A stretch of 64,000 bases of DNA from Paenibacillus sp. NAIST15-1 (GCF_001894745.1 NZ_BBYF01000014.1:62001-126000); one strand, 5' to 3'; counted from the stretch's first letter, positions 1-8,295 are shown. Notes: a model not told the origin generated them from the sequence alone. A program made the numbers and translations.

Positions 1-2
1 TT

Positions 3-389
3 ATCAATCAGCATATATCGATTGATTGGCATACCCCGGAGGAAGTAGTCGTTGTTCACGATAAAGTATGGATGCAGGAAGCATTATTGAATCTGCTGAA
101 GAATGCGATAGAACACTCCGAACCGGGTGAGAAGATTAAGATTGCAATTGAAGATACACCGATTTATACAGAGCTCGTGATTCAAGACTTCGGAGAAGGG
201 ATTGCTGCTGAGGAATTGCCGCATATTTTTGAACGATTCTACAAAGCTAAAGGCTCCAAAAAGCATGATTCGGTAGGGATTGGCTTGGCCTTAGCCAAAT
301 CTATTATCGAAGCGCATCAAGCCTTGATTAAGGTGGAAAGTGTGAGATACGAGTATACGAAATTTATGGTTACGTTCATGAAATACTAA
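3..389 (+). CDS. Sensor histidine kinase, C-terminal ATPase domain (5' end outside window)
   Basis: The reading frame is open from the left edge, so only the last ~128 residues are present. They form the HATPase_c domain: an N-box (EALLNLLKNAIEHS), a G1 box (DFGEGI) and a G2 box (GIGLALAKSII). These bind ATP for autophosphorylation of a histidine encoded upstream of the window. The protein ends about 18 residues after the G2 helix, as in small membrane sensor kinases of Firmicutes. Partner and signal cannot be read, because the dimerisation and sensor regions and the response regulator are not here. The first ATG in the window (72) lies inside the domain and is not a real start. Confidence 0.93.
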   Translation: MNQHISIDWHTPEEVVVVHDKVWMQEALLNLLKNAIEHSEPGEKIKIAIEDTPIYTELVIQDFGEGIAAEELPHIFERFYKAKGSKKHDSVGIGLALAKSIIEAHQALIKVESVRYEYTKFMVTFMKY

Positions 390-416
390 TGTTCACTTCT
401 TAACCACAAAAACAGC

Positions 417-455
417 GACAGCCGTGGACTAATTATGTCCATAACTGCCGCTGTC
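417..455. terminator. Hairpin between convergent genes, probable terminator
   Basis: GACAGC (417-422) pairs with GCTGTC (450-455), and an inner TGGAC/GTCCA pair extends the stem. It lies 28 bases after the kinase stop and before the convergent secreted-protein gene, so it could serve both strands. T-runs are short. Confidence 0.55.
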
Positions 456-521
456 TTCATTTCTAGCAGATCCATTTCTTGTTTTTGCAAGAAATGTGGT
501 CGGTATTATATCAACCTAAGG

Positions 522-905
522 TCAATTAATGAAATAAGTAGCCGTGATGTGGTTGATTGTATAGGTGGAAGGTGCCGCAAACTGCAAATACAGATACCCG
601 TCTTCAGTCGCAGTGAAAATTCTTCCTACATTGCTGTTGAAAAATGTCCCGAGATGATTGCTCGAGTCATATACCGAAAAGTACGAATAGCTCCCTTGTG
701 CATAGACCGTAAGCTGTTGGCCTTTCTTCAAATAGATCCCTTCCAGTGAGCTCAGTTCATTGGGACGAAGTGCAAAGTACTTAACGAACTTCTGTGTTTG
801 TTGAACCTCAGGCTTGACAGCATCGACAGGTGCAGTGGAAGCATATGCAGGTGCTGCTGTAGCCAGGGCGACCAGTACTGATAATGACATAAGCAATTTC
901 TTCAA
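522..905 (-). CDS. Small secreted protein of unknown function
   Basis: 127 residues. The N-terminus is a classic Sec signal peptide: KK, then a hydrophobic LLMSLSVLVALATAAPA stretch, with probable cleavage after an A-x-A site near residue 22 (AYA/S). The mature part of ~105 residues is rich in Tyr, Phe, Ser and Thr and has no cysteines. Phrases such as GQQLTVYAQGSYSYFSVYDS look like a beta-sandwich, but I do not recognise a family. A TTG codon at 905 is the likely start, because GAGGAG sits ~10 bases upstream. It is monocistronic. Function is not inferred beyond extracellular or wall-associated location. Confidence 0.8.
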   Translation of the reverse strand: MKKLLMSLSVLVALATAAPAYASTAPVDAVKPEVQQTQKFVKYFALRPNELSSLEGIYLKKGQQLTVYAQGSYSYFSVYDSSNHLGTFFNSNVGRIFTATEDGYLYLQFAAPSTYTINHITATYFIN

Positions 906-1038
906 ACGGATTCAACTCCTCTGATAGTTTTGCAAGTAATATCTGGAAGTTATGTTAAATATAACTCAACATCGGATTCTTGTAAACACTAAATTCCGAT
1001 TTTTTTTGTAGGAAATGAAAAAATATCAATACGTGAAG

Positions 1039-1067
1039 AAAGGCTGCCAAAATGATTGGCAGCCTTT
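1039..1067. terminator. Perfect 12-bp hairpin downstream of the mhq-like operon
   Basis: AAAGGCTGCCAA (1039-1050) and TTGGCAGCCTTT (1056-1067) are exact inverted repeats with a 5-base loop. The position fits termination of the minus-strand operon that ends at 1128. Confidence 0.7.
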
Positions 1068-1127
1068 ACTATGATTAAAGATATTGTGATTCATTGATTT
1101 GTAGGATTGCGAACTCAAAACTATCAA

Positions 1128-1739
1128 TTAATTGGGTCGATCAATGCTAAAGATTTCACCTAGCTTCGAGTAGTTGTTACCGGCTAGTCGGCTCACAGGC
1201 TTTAATCGTTGTGCATCGATACGCCCGCCCTCAACCAATTCTTCCGCAATGTGAAAGCACACGACTCTCCCGATAATGAGATCACATGCTGGAGACGAAG
1301 GCGTTCCGCCAAGAGCAAGAGATTGCTCTAACGTACATTCCATGCGGATTTTGGCTTCGGCAATCCCTGGAACCTTAATTATGGTGCTTGGGATGGAAGT
1401 GAGTTGAGCGAAGTCCACTTCGCTCTCATCAGGCGGAAGATTGGCCGCGGTTAGATTGATTGCCTCGATGTAATCCTCATCCGATATATGAACAACAAAC
1501 GAACCTGTTTCCATCATATTTCTTGACGTATCTTTGCGAACGCCATTTTTTCTTTGGACGGATACAGAAACCATGGGCGGATCGGCAGAGACGATATTGA
1601 AATAGCTATAAGGTGCAGCATTTAGTACGCCTTCAGCAGACAATGTTGTGATGAACGCAATCGGTCTCGGGAGGATGCTGCCGATGAGCAGTTTATAATT
1701 ATCCCGCTCGGTTTGCTCCTCCGGATAAATGGTTAACAT
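1128..1739 (-). CDS. Flavin reductase family protein (FMN-binding split barrel)
   Basis: About 203 residues with the flavin-reductase-like split-barrel pattern: an N-terminal LIGSILPRPIAFITTLS segment, APYSYFNIVSADPPMVSVSV in the flavin-binding region, and DTSRNMMETGSFVVHI. Relatives reduce flavins or act on flavin-dependent aromatic oxidation. The start is set at 1739 (MLTIYPEEQ) because AGGGGTG lies just upstream; a longer frame to 1787 would run into the preceding gene. It is the third gene of a compact minus-strand operon, 4 bases after the MhqD-like hydrolase, which suggests supply of reduced flavin or conversion of quinone-type compounds together with its neighbours. Substrate is unknown. 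Confidence 0.88.
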   Translation of the reverse strand: MLTIYPEEQTERDNYKLLIGSILPRPIAFITTLSAEGVLNAAPYSYFNIVSADPPMVSVSVQRKNGVRKDTSRNMMETGSFVVHISDEDYIEAINLTAANLPPDESEVDFAQLTSIPSTIIKVPGIAEAKIRMECTLEQSLALGGTPSSPACDLIIGRVVCFHIAEELVEGGRIDAQRLKPVSRLAGNNYSKLGEIFSIDRPN

Positions 1740-1743
1740 GGGC

Positions 1744-2358
1744 TCACCCCTGATTAATATGGCTTTGCAACCAAGATGAGGCTGCATGAACCTCAGAATG
1801 CGTTAATTGATGGCCTTGCTGCTCCCAATGTACGGTTACATGTGCACCTGCTTGGGTTAACAGCGTCTGCAGTTCTTCCGTCTCTTGCGGTGCGCAAATC
1901 GGATCGTTCGTTCCTGCACCGATAAATACAGGCGTACCGGACAGGTCGGGCAGTTTCAGCCCGCGACGCGGAACCATAGGGTGATGCAGTATTGCTCCTC
2001 TTAGGGAACCTTGGTGGTGAAATAAGAGGCTTCCAGCTATATTGGCCCCATTGGAGTAACCGACTGCAATGAAGTTGTTGCGATCAAGCTCATATTTGGA
2101 CGCTGCTTCATTCAGAAATTCATTCAGCTCATTGGTTCTAACGATCAGATCCTCTTCATCAAAAACGCCTTCGCTTAATCTGCGGAAAAAGCGGGGCATG
2201 CCGTGCTCAAGTACATTCCCTCTAACGCTCAGTACTGATGACTCCGGCGATACGATTTGCGCTACCGGAAGCAAATCATGCTCAGTTCCGCCGGTACCGT
2301 GGAGCAGGACGAGTGTAGGCTTCGAAGGATCCGTGCCTTTTTGGAAAATATGCTGCAT
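1744..2358 (-). CDS. mhqD: MhqD-type carboxylesterase/hydrolase (alpha/beta fold)
   Basis: 204 residues of the phospholipase/carboxylesterase family. The oxyanion motif LLHGTGGTEHDLLP is near residue 18, the nucleophile elbow GYSNGA (Ser) near residue 103, the acid in GAGTNDPICAP near 150, and the catalytic His in QQGHQLT near 182. In Bacillus subtilis, mhqD-class hydrolases are paired with an extradiol dioxygenase and induced by methylhydroquinone and diamide-like electrophiles; that is family knowledge. Here the gene starts 3 bases after the dioxygenase stop, with GGAGGGG as ribosome site, so the two are co-translated. It probably hydrolyses ring-cleavage products. The symbol is by homology and context. 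Confidence 0.88.
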   Translation of the reverse strand: MQHIFQKGTDPSKPTLVLLHGTGGTEHDLLPVAQIVSPESSVLSVRGNVLEHGMPRFFRRLSEGVFDEEDLIVRTNELNEFLNEAASKYELDRNNFIAVGYSNGANIAGSLLFHHQGSLRGAILHHPMVPRRGLKLPDLSGTPVFIGAGTNDPICAPQETEELQTLLTQAGAHVTVHWEQQGHQLTHSEVHAASSWLQSHINQG

Positions 2359-2361
2359 GAT

Positions 2362-3306
2362 TTATTTCCCCTCCAATTCACGTACCTGGATAGGTGGCAG
2401 GAGCTTCTCGATTTGTGCACGGTGCGGTTCATATTGTGCAGGCAGCTTCAAATTCGTACCCAGTCCCTCAAATGTCTCGTCACGGGTGAATCCTGGAGGA
2501 TCAGTAGCAATCTCGAATAAGATTTCTCCCTGCTCGCGGAAATAGATCGCATTGAAATATTGACGATCGATGACCGGAGTTGGGTGATATCCGGATTGCG
2601 CAACATGCTCTCTCCATTCCTCATGATCCGCAAAGTCTGTGGCGCGCCATGCGATATGGTGCACGGTACCGTATCCGCCCGACCCGCGTTCCATTGGTGC
2701 GATATTAATGTCGATTACATTGCCAAGATCGGCGCTCCCTTTGAAGCGCATCCAGTCTCCTTCTTCTCCTATCTTTTCGAGTCCCATCACGTTCTCAAGC
2801 AATTCAGAGGTTGCCTTCGGTTGAGTACTATATAATATAGCACCTCCGAACCCTTTAATGGCCTTATCCACCGGGATTCCTCCAAAAGACCATTTGCTAT
2901 TCGGACCATCCTCTCGTGCCACGATTTCGAGCTGCAGCCCGTCATGATCCGAGAATTGCAAGTATTGTTCGCCAAATCTGTTTGTTCGGGTTGTTTGCAC
3001 ACCGAAATGTTGCAACCGCGCCTCCCAGAAGTGCATGGAGCCCGTAGGCACGACGAACGAAGTCACTCCCACTTGTCCGCCTCCGACACGGCCTTTCCGT
3101 CCCGTTTCCCAAGGGAAAAATGTCATAATCGTTCCGGGACTTCCGTTTTCATTCCCGAAATAAAAATGATACACCTCAGGAGCATCGAAATTCACTGTCT
3201 TTTTTACAAGACGAATACCTAGTATCCCTGCATAAAAATCGATGTTTTCTTGCGCGTTTCTAGCAAATGCCGTGATGTGGTGAATACCTGTTGTATGTTT
3301 CTCCAT
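2362..3306 (-). CDS. mhqO: MhqO/MhqE-type ring-cleaving dioxygenase
   Basis: 314 residues with two vicinal-oxygen-chelate halves. Each half starts with a metal-ligand histidine: GIHHITAFA at about residue 7 and YGTVHHIAWRA at about residue 216. A C-terminal Glu in EQGEILFEIATDPPGF is the third ligand. This is the extradiol dioxygenase class that opens hydroquinone/catechol rings using Fe(II). The start at 3306 is supported by AAAGGAG seven bases upstream; an upstream ATG at 3360 lacks a site. It is first in the operon with mhqD-like and flavin-reductase genes. The promoter, on the minus strand, has its -35 inside a palindrome (3450-3467), which points to repression by an MhqR-like MarR protein not in this window. 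Confidence 0.9.
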   Translation of the reverse strand: MEKHTTGIHHITAFARNAQENIDFYAGILGIRLVKKTVNFDAPEVYHFYFGNENGSPGTIMTFFPWETGRKGRVGGGQVGVTSFVVPTGSMHFWEARLQHFGVQTTRTNRFGEQYLQFSDHDGLQLEIVAREDGPNSKWSFGGIPVDKAIKGFGGAILYSTQPKATSELLENVMGLEKIGEEGDWMRFKGSADLGNVIDINIAPMERGSGGYGTVHHIAWRATDFADHEEWREHVAQSGYHPTPVIDRQYFNAIYFREQGEILFEIATDPPGFTRDETFEGLGTNLKLPAQYEPHRAQIEKLLPPIQVRELEGK

Positions 3307-3435
3307 GATAATTGCTCCTTTTGCATTTATTTTTATTGTTTCCCATAACCTCATTTTCAATTTAGAAGACCTTCGTATTGGAACGCTGCTCTCCTTTTCT
3401 AATAATAATTAATGATAAGCTGCTTTATAAAAGTT

Positions 3436-3467
3436 AGTATAACATAAATTATCTCGAAATCAAGATA
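3436..3467 (-). promoter_or_regulatory. Promoter with overlapping MhqR-like operator
   Basis: On the minus strand, TTGATT (3463-3458) and TATACT (3441-3436), 16 bases apart, form a promoter for the dioxygenase operon. The -35 lies inside the palindrome TATCTCGAAATCAAGATA (3450-3467). Its core is repeated at 7265-7281. The same palindrome is only 117 bases upstream of the divergent GMC oxidoreductase gene and may control it too. The resemblance to the B. subtilis MhqR box is from memory. Confidence 0.72.
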
Positions 3468-3566
3468 TTAAAATAAAGGGAGCAGAATGCTTATTGAATT
3501 TGGAATATGAGACAAGAAGCGGGTAATAAAATGGTGTGGACTCTAAGATGGAGAGGAATGATCCAT

Positions 3567-5009
3567 ATGTGGGTGTACCCTAATAATTGGATACCTACCA
3601 AATCGCTCGATGAAATGGCCAATACAGAATATGACGTGCTTATTGTGGGGAGTGGCGCAGGTGGGGGAGCGATGCTATATAGATTATGCGAGTTATGGAA
3701 AAACCAAGGGGCAAAGCGAATTGGGATTCTTGAAAAAGGGAATAAACTATTTCATTCGCATGCATTAAATATCCCCACCATGAATGTCGACCGTATGCGT
3801 GATCAATTATGGCCCGATAATTCTACTCCTATCGGGGAGCGGCTTCCGGAATTTTCAGGAGCTAGGTTAACGTTTGCTCTCGGCGGGAGAACATTGTTTT
3901 GGAATGCTGCTTGTCCTAGGCCCGCAGAGTTTCAACTTCAATCTTGGCCTATTCATCCAGCAGAATTAGACGCATATTTTAGGACTGCAGAACGTGTATT
4001 GCATTGCACTACATCTTATGCCGATGGCTCTACTATGCAAAGGATTCTCTTGAACCGGCTGCATGCAGGTGGAGTACTAGAGGCAACTGATATGCCTCTT
4101 GCCATTGATATGTCAGGCCCACGTATGGGGGAAATTCATTCTAATGCATGGTTCAGCTCCATTCATTTTCTTGCTTACGCCCTGAATAGCAAACCATTTG
4201 ATCTAGCATTGGATGCCTATACTACCCGCGTACTCCACGAAAATGGCAATGCAGCCGGCGTCAATGTAATATCTCCAGATAAAAAAACGCATACCATTCG
4301 AGCAAAAAATATTGTCATTTCTGCAAGCACGTTGGAAACGCCTCGCATTTTGCTCAATTCAGGGATACAAGGAGCAGCAATCGGACGTTATTTAACCAAT
4401 CATTCATTTGTATTGGGTACGGGGAAAATAAGCCGTCGGGAGTTTTCTGATAATCTTGGCAACCTGGCAATCTTGAAACGTGAAACAAGAGAATCCCCGT
4501 ATCAAATCCAAATCTTAGGTCCTAATCAATTTTTCTCATACCAGCAATTCGAGGATAAAGTGCTCCCGGATCAACTGAGTATCGTATATGCTGCCTTTGG
4601 TTTAGTGGAGTCGAGGCCAGAGAATAGAGTTTATTTAGATCCAAACCGTCAAGATGAATACGGCGTGCCTTTGAACCAAGTTGATTTTTCTTATAGCAAC
4701 AAAGATTATGCAGTGATTCAGCAAATGCGTGATGGCATTGCTCGATCCGCAAATGCAATGGGAGTAACCTTAGATGGGGAGCCTACCTTATTTCCGCCAG
4801 GTAGCGATGTTCATGAATCTTGTACTTGCCGAATGGGAACTGACCCGGCTACATCGGCGACTAACCGTTATGGAGAAATTCATGGAGTTACCGGTCTCTA
4901 CGTCGCTGATAATAGCGTGATACCCGTTCTTGCTGCAGCGAACCCGACAAATTCTACGGTTGCATTAGCATTTCGAACAGCCGATCATATTGTGCGTACG
5001 AATAGGTAA
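3567..5009 (+). CDS. GMC-family oxidoreductase (FAD-dependent)
   Basis: 480 residues. The N-terminal Rossmann motif YDVLIVGSGAGGGAM (from about residue 23) binds FAD. The C-terminal GMC signature has HESCTCRMG, then GLYVADNSVIPVLAAANPTN, with the His of HESC and the Asn of the last motif in the expected catalytic places. The family oxidises alcohols and sugars; the substrate is not readable. Start at 3567 (MWVYPNN) is preferred over 3507 because GAGAGGA lies 9 bases upstream. It diverges from the dioxygenase operon across the shared palindrome. A 7-codon ORF (3487-3510) with its own AAGGGAG precedes it and could be a leader peptide or chance. Confidence 0.88.
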   Translation: MWVYPNNWIPTKSLDEMANTEYDVLIVGSGAGGGAMLYRLCELWKNQGAKRIGILEKGNKLFHSHALNIPTMNVDRMRDQLWPDNSTPIGERLPEFSGARLTFALGGRTLFWNAACPRPAEFQLQSWPIHPAELDAYFRTAERVLHCTTSYADGSTMQRILLNRLHAGGVLEATDMPLAIDMSGPRMGEIHSNAWFSSIHFLAYALNSKPFDLALDAYTTRVLHENGNAAGVNVISPDKKTHTIRAKNIVISASTLETPRILLNSGIQGAAIGRYLTNHSFVLGTGKISRREFSDNLGNLAILKRETRESPYQIQILGPNQFFSYQQFEDKVLPDQLSIVYAAFGLVESRPENRVYLDPNRQDEYGVPLNQVDFSYSNKDYAVIQQMRDGIARSANAMGVTLDGEPTLFPPGSDVHESCTCRMGTDPATSATNRYGEIHGVTGLYVADNSVIPVLAAANPTNSTVALAFRTADHIVRTNR

Positions 5010-5022
5010 GGGTAGTTTTTAC

Positions 5023-5080
5023 TTGGGAGCGTTCATGGTTTCCATGCATTTGTACAGCGACTTAATAATGAACCTCCCAG
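5023..5080. other. Imperfect inverted repeat after the GMC gene
   Basis: TTGGGAGCGTTCAT (5023-5036) pairs with ATGAACCTCCCAG (5068-5080) apart from one bulged base. No T-run follows, so this is a weak terminator candidate or an operator. The rest of 5010-5226 shows nothing else. Confidence 0.35.
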
Positions 5081-5226
5081 GATAAAATACTTTTCCAGAG
5101 ATTCACCTGAACCTATCCCGCCACAGATGGAAGAGGACGTATGAAACATGAATCAGGAGGCGAAACTCATAGTAAGTTTGTTTTGAAGTAAATGATGATT
5201 CAAAATGAAGAATAGGAGCAAGTAGG

Positions 5227-5835
5227 ATGGGTGCAGTTAAACTTGCAGTTATTTTTTACAGCATGACAGGAACGAATTATCGCTTGGCTCAATGGGCTGC
5301 GGAAGGCGGCAATGAGCAGGGGGCGGAAGTAAGACTATTACAAGTTCCGGAATTGGCCCCTGAAGAAACAATACTGGAGAATCCTGCGTGGAAAGAACAT
5401 GTTGATCATGTGAAGGATGTACCCGTCGTAACTCTTCAAGATCTTGAATGGGCGGATGCCCTTATTTTTAGCGTGCCGACACGTTATGGCACAATGCCCG
5501 GACAATTGAAACAGTTTTTAGATACTACCGGGAAGTTATGGTTCCATGGCAAGTTAGTTAATAAGGTGGTTAGCGCGATGGCTTCAGCCCAAAATCCCCA
5601 TGGCGGGCAGGAGCAAACCATTCTGGGAATCTATACCGCTATGTATCACTGGGGTGCCATTATAGTTTCTCCAGGGTATACGGATCCATCCCTTTTTACA
5701 GCCGGGGGAAATCCTTATGGGACAAGCGTAACTGTACAAAACGGTAAAATGGTAGAGGATGTTCAGGCTGCAGTAAAACATCAAGCCAAACGTACCGTAG
5801 ACGTCGCAAAATGGATCGTAGCAGGCAGTAATTAG
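5227..5835 (+). CDS. NAD(P)H:quinone oxidoreductase, type IV (WrbA-like flavodoxin)
   Basis: 202 residues of flavodoxin-like fold. The phosphate loop for FMN is YSMTGTNYRLA (residues 11-21). The WrbA-type segments follow: IFSVPTRYGTMPGQLKQFLD around residue 80 and SAQNPHGGQEQTIL around 120. Type IV quinone reductases carry out two-electron reduction of quinones to hydroquinones, avoiding semiquinone radicals; this fits the MhqO/MhqD neighbourhood, which would process the hydroquinone. The ribosome site ATAGGAG is 9 bases upstream of the ATG. It appears to be transcribed alone, with 217 bases between it and the GMC gene. Confidence 0.92.
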   Translation: MGAVKLAVIFYSMTGTNYRLAQWAAEGGNEQGAEVRLLQVPELAPEETILENPAWKEHVDHVKDVPVVTLQDLEWADALIFSVPTRYGTMPGQLKQFLDTTGKLWFHGKLVNKVVSAMASAQNPHGGQEQTILGIYTAMYHWGAIIVSPGYTDPSLFTAGGNPYGTSVTVQNGKMVEDVQAAVKHQAKRTVDVAKWIVAGSN

Positions 5836-5856
5836 TATGACTCTGTCCGTTGCTGT

Positions 5857-6480
5857 TCAGGAAGCTGAGAAAGGAAAAAGATTGCCTTCCAATGAGAAAT
5901 AGGTTGTACCGCCGTTCGTGATTAATATAATCAATGCATCACACTTTTCTGACAAGCCGATTGCTGATAACTCCCGGATATCTGCTGCTCGATCCCAAAA
6001 AATTTGCTCAGTTAATGGCAAGGTGTTGGAAGCGGAAACAATCAAATCAGATTGAATGAGAACAGCTCCTTCTTGAAGCAAACTATCAGGTTGAAATATA
6101 GATTCTAATAGTTGACTTGTAATTACCGCATTAATGGGTATCCCCCCGTTTATAAACGGGGCTACAGGGTCGTCAGCCTCTATTACAATGAGAGCTTCTT
6201 GGCGTTTTCGGCTAAGTTTATGTATGGCCAGAGATAATTCAGTACTGCATTTCGTATACTTGGACAACATACGATTAAGTAAGTATGTCGAGGCAGTCGT
6301 TTCCAATTCAAGCAGTTCTCTAGACAACTTTTGGACAATGTCGATGATGCCAATATCATTATGACTGAGAGTGGCGATATTTTGATTCACCTTTTTTTCG
6401 ATTTCCGTTAGCTTTTCGTTCATTTCGATCCGGAGCTGCGAGAAATCATCATGGATACTGTGTTTTTTCATATTTAACAT
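5857..6480 (-). CDS. CdaS-like DAC-domain protein with altered active site
   Basis: About 207 residues, the usual CdaS length: N-terminal helices, then a DisA_N/DAC fold. Compared with its neighbour, the DGA motif is EGA (LLQEGAVLIQ) and the TRHRAA motif is replaced by IRELSA. The Asp, His and second Arg of the cyclase are therefore lost while the fold around them (SAIGLSEKCDALI) is kept. It probably cannot make c-di-AMP but may assemble with or regulate the intact CdaS. Start 6480 is favoured by TAGGAG just upstream; a GTG at 6507 would overlap the preceding stop (GTGA). It is co-transcribed with the intact gene. Confidence 0.82.
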   Translation of the reverse strand: MLNMKKHSIHDDFSQLRIEMNEKLTEIEKKVNQNIATLSHNDIGIIDIVQKLSRELLELETTASTYLLNRMLSKYTKCSTELSLAIHKLSRKRQEALIVIEADDPVAPFINGGIPINAVITSQLLESIFQPDSLLQEGAVLIQSDLIVSASNTLPLTEQIFWDRAADIRELSAIGLSEKCDALIILITNGGTTYFSLEGNLFPFSAS

Positions 6481-6503
6481 TGCACTCCTAATGGTGATTA
6501 AGT

Positions 6504-7118
6504 TCACTCGTCAGGGATTTCGAATCCATACAGCGAGCCGTTAAAGGTAAATGATTTCGCACCTGTTTCCTCAGATACGATGAAGGTTAGAGCATCTGTA
6601 TTTTCGGATAATCCAATCGCTGCGCGATGCCTAGTACCGAGCTTGGTCTTGTATAATTTCCGGGTTAGCGGTAGTACATTTGCCGCTGAGACAATAGTAT
6701 CCTTCTGAATTAAGACAGCACCGTCGTGCAGCGGACTCCCTGTATGGAAAATGGAAACTAACAGCGTACTTGAGATCTCTGCGGATAGAGGAGTGCCAAC
6801 GGTGATCAAATCGTTTATATTATCTTCTCTTTCAATGATAATAAGGGCACCTTTCCGTTGATCGCTCAGCAGCTTAATGGCTTTGAAAATTTCATTGCAT
6901 TGCGTTGTATAGGGATGAAGAAGTCGACTCAAATGATAGGCGGAAACCAGCTTTCCCGTATCAGAACATATTTTAGAGAGCAACTTCAGATTTTTTAGAA
7001 TATCGATATCTTCCTGATCCATGCACGCCAACATGCTCTTAATCTTCGTGGACAGCTGTTGAAATTGATTATATACATCAGTCTGCTGAGGAGAAAATAA
7101 ATCGCAATTACTTTCCAT
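6504..7118 (-). CDS. cdaS: Diadenylate cyclase CdaS
   Basis: 204 residues. N-terminal helical regulatory segment (about 1-70) followed by the DAC domain, which has both catalytic signatures intact: LHDGAVLIQ and GTRHRAAIGLSE. The enzyme joins two ATP into c-di-AMP. In B. subtilis, CdaS is a spore-specific cyclase whose N-terminal helices restrain activity; sporulation use here is inference. The ATG at 7118 has AAAGGAGG six bases upstream. The next gene downstream is a degenerate paralogue, so the pair probably arose by tandem duplication. It diverges from the FMN reductase promoter region. Confidence 0.92.
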   Translation of the reverse strand: MESNCDLFSPQQTDVYNQFQQLSTKIKSMLACMDQEDIDILKNLKLLSKICSDTGKLVSAYHLSRLLHPYTTQCNEIFKAIKLLSDQRKGALIIIEREDNINDLITVGTPLSAEISSTLLVSIFHTGSPLHDGAVLIQKDTIVSAANVLPLTRKLYKTKLGTRHRAAIGLSENTDALTFIVSEETGAKSFTFNGSLYGFEIPDE

Positions 7119-7232
7119 ACGCAACCTCCTTTACATCATATTGTTTCCATTCCCTTTTAAATTATGAGTGATTTCATTCATCCAAGTGATCTTACATATT
7201 AATGTTCTGAATTATTTCCCAGCGCAGAAAAG

Positions 7233-7281
7233 TTGACGAAAAGAGAATCATCATGTTACTATACATCTCGAAATCAAGATA
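7233..7281 (+). promoter_or_regulatory. Promoter and second MhqR-like operator
   Basis: TTGACG (7233-7238) and TACTAT (7257-7262), 18 bases apart, are followed at the predicted transcription start by ATCTCGAAATCAAGATA (7265-7281). This is the same 17-base core as at 3451-3467. A repressor here would block initiation of the FMN reductase gene. A further palindrome, TTCGAATTC, touches its right side. Confidence 0.75.
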
Positions 7282-7376
7282 TTCGAATTCAAATATTTTT
7301 GGATTTTTGAAAGGTGAGAGTAAGGATGAAGTTTTTAACCAAGTTCTTTACTTCAAAAAATAAGGAGGAAAAAGCA

Positions 7377-7919
7377 ATGGCAGAATTAAATATCGGAATC
7401 ATTATAGGATCAACACGTGAAGGTCGTGTAAGCCCGCAGGTGGCAAAATGGGTCAAAGACATTGCAGATCAACGGGGAGATGCGAACTATACAGTTATTG
7501 ATATTGCAGATTACAAATTACCTTTACTAGGTGAACCAGGGCAAGATGCTTCTGGTGCACAAGCGTGGTCTGAAGTGATTGCGAAACAAGATGGATTTGT
7601 ATTCATCGTACAAGAGTACAATCATTCCATTACAGGTGCTCTCAAAAATGCACTGGATTATCTACGTGTAGAATGGAATAACAAAGCTGCGGGTATTGTA
7701 TCTTATGGCTCTGTAGGTGGTGCACGAGCAGCCGAGCATCTGCGCGGTATTATGGGTGAGCTATTGATTGCAGATGTGCGTGTACATCCAGCATTGTCGC
7801 TATTCACAGATTTTGAAAATGGTACTGATTTCAAACCAAAAGCAGTCCAAGCCGATTCTGTTAATCAAATGTTAGACCAATTGATCCCTTGGTCCAAAGC
7901 TTTATATACAATTCGTTAA
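7377..7919 (+). CDS. NADPH-dependent FMN reductase / azoreductase-like flavoprotein
   Basis: 180 residues of the FMN_red family. The flavin phosphate loop is IIGSTREGRVSPQVAKW (about residues 9-25); VQEYNHSITGALKNALDYL near 76 and YGSVGGARAAEHL near 107 are family hallmarks. These enzymes reduce quinones, azo compounds or free FMN with NADPH. The start at 7377 is chosen for its AAGGAGG site; two earlier in-frame starts (GTG 7314, ATG 7326) have weaker sites and would add a basic 17-21-residue extension. The promoter carries the same palindrome as the mhqO operon, which places this gene in the same electrophile-response regulon. Confidence 0.9.
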   Translation: MAELNIGIIIGSTREGRVSPQVAKWVKDIADQRGDANYTVIDIADYKLPLLGEPGQDASGAQAWSEVIAKQDGFVFIVQEYNHSITGALKNALDYLRVEWNNKAAGIVSYGSVGGARAAEHLRGIMGELLIADVRVHPALSLFTDFENGTDFKPKAVQADSVNQMLDQLIPWSKALYTIR

Positions 7920-8079
7920 TCACATTTACAGATAAGTAAATGATCAGGCAAATATCCTTGGAAATTGCTGCATTAAATTAAGAAATGTAAAGCAACTATA
8001 CGCACTTACTGGAATTGGAGCTATTTCGCTGCCTTTCTCATTAGTGAATAGCATGAAATAAGGAAGCGGAGACGAAACC

Positions 8080-8141
8080 AAAACACCTTCAAGGGAATGT
8101 TCTTGTATCGCAAGATATGAAGCAACCTTGGAGGTGTTTTT
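8080..8141 (+). terminator. Long hairpin with T-run
   Basis: AAAACACCTTCAAGG (8080-8094) pairs over 15 positions, with one G-U, with CCTTGGAGGTGTTTT (8126-8140), ending in T5. The 31-base loop holds a small CTTG/CAAG pair. It probably terminates the FMN reductase transcript. In the gap 7920-8381 only this and the next promoter are convincing. Confidence 0.55.
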
Positions 8142-8256
8142 GCGTTGCATCTGACGACCATCTATGCAGGATTTCTTTTTTTCTTCTTCGTTTACATTCG
8201 ATTCAAAATAGAGCGACCAATCGCAAATGTTACTTTTAGGTGCCTATATAACTTAA

Positions 8257-8295
8257 AAGTGCGTACTTACCATCGTAAAACATACTGCTTATAAT
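8257..8295 (+). promoter_or_regulatory. Promoter with palindrome on the -35
   Basis: TTACCA (8267-8272), 17 bases, then TATAAT (8290-8295) forms a good sigma-A promoter for the tautomerase operon. The palindrome AAGTGCGTACTT (8257-8268) overlaps the -35, as an operator would. It differs from the two MhqR-like sites, so a second regulator (for example of HxlR type) is possible. Confidence 0.6.

Noticed and set aside
435-749. 104-codon plus-strand frame
   Set aside because: Antisense to the secreted-protein gene, which has a clear signal peptide and ribosome site.
3487-3510. Seven-codon ORF before the GMC oxidoreductase as a leader peptide
   Set aside because: It has AAGGGAG upstream, but no attenuator or codon bias was seen. 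Mentioned only as a possibility in the gene entry.
7944-8150. 68-codon minus-strand frame after the FMN reductase
   Set aside because: No ribosome site, crosses the terminator-like hairpin at 8,080-8,141, and shows no recognisable fold.
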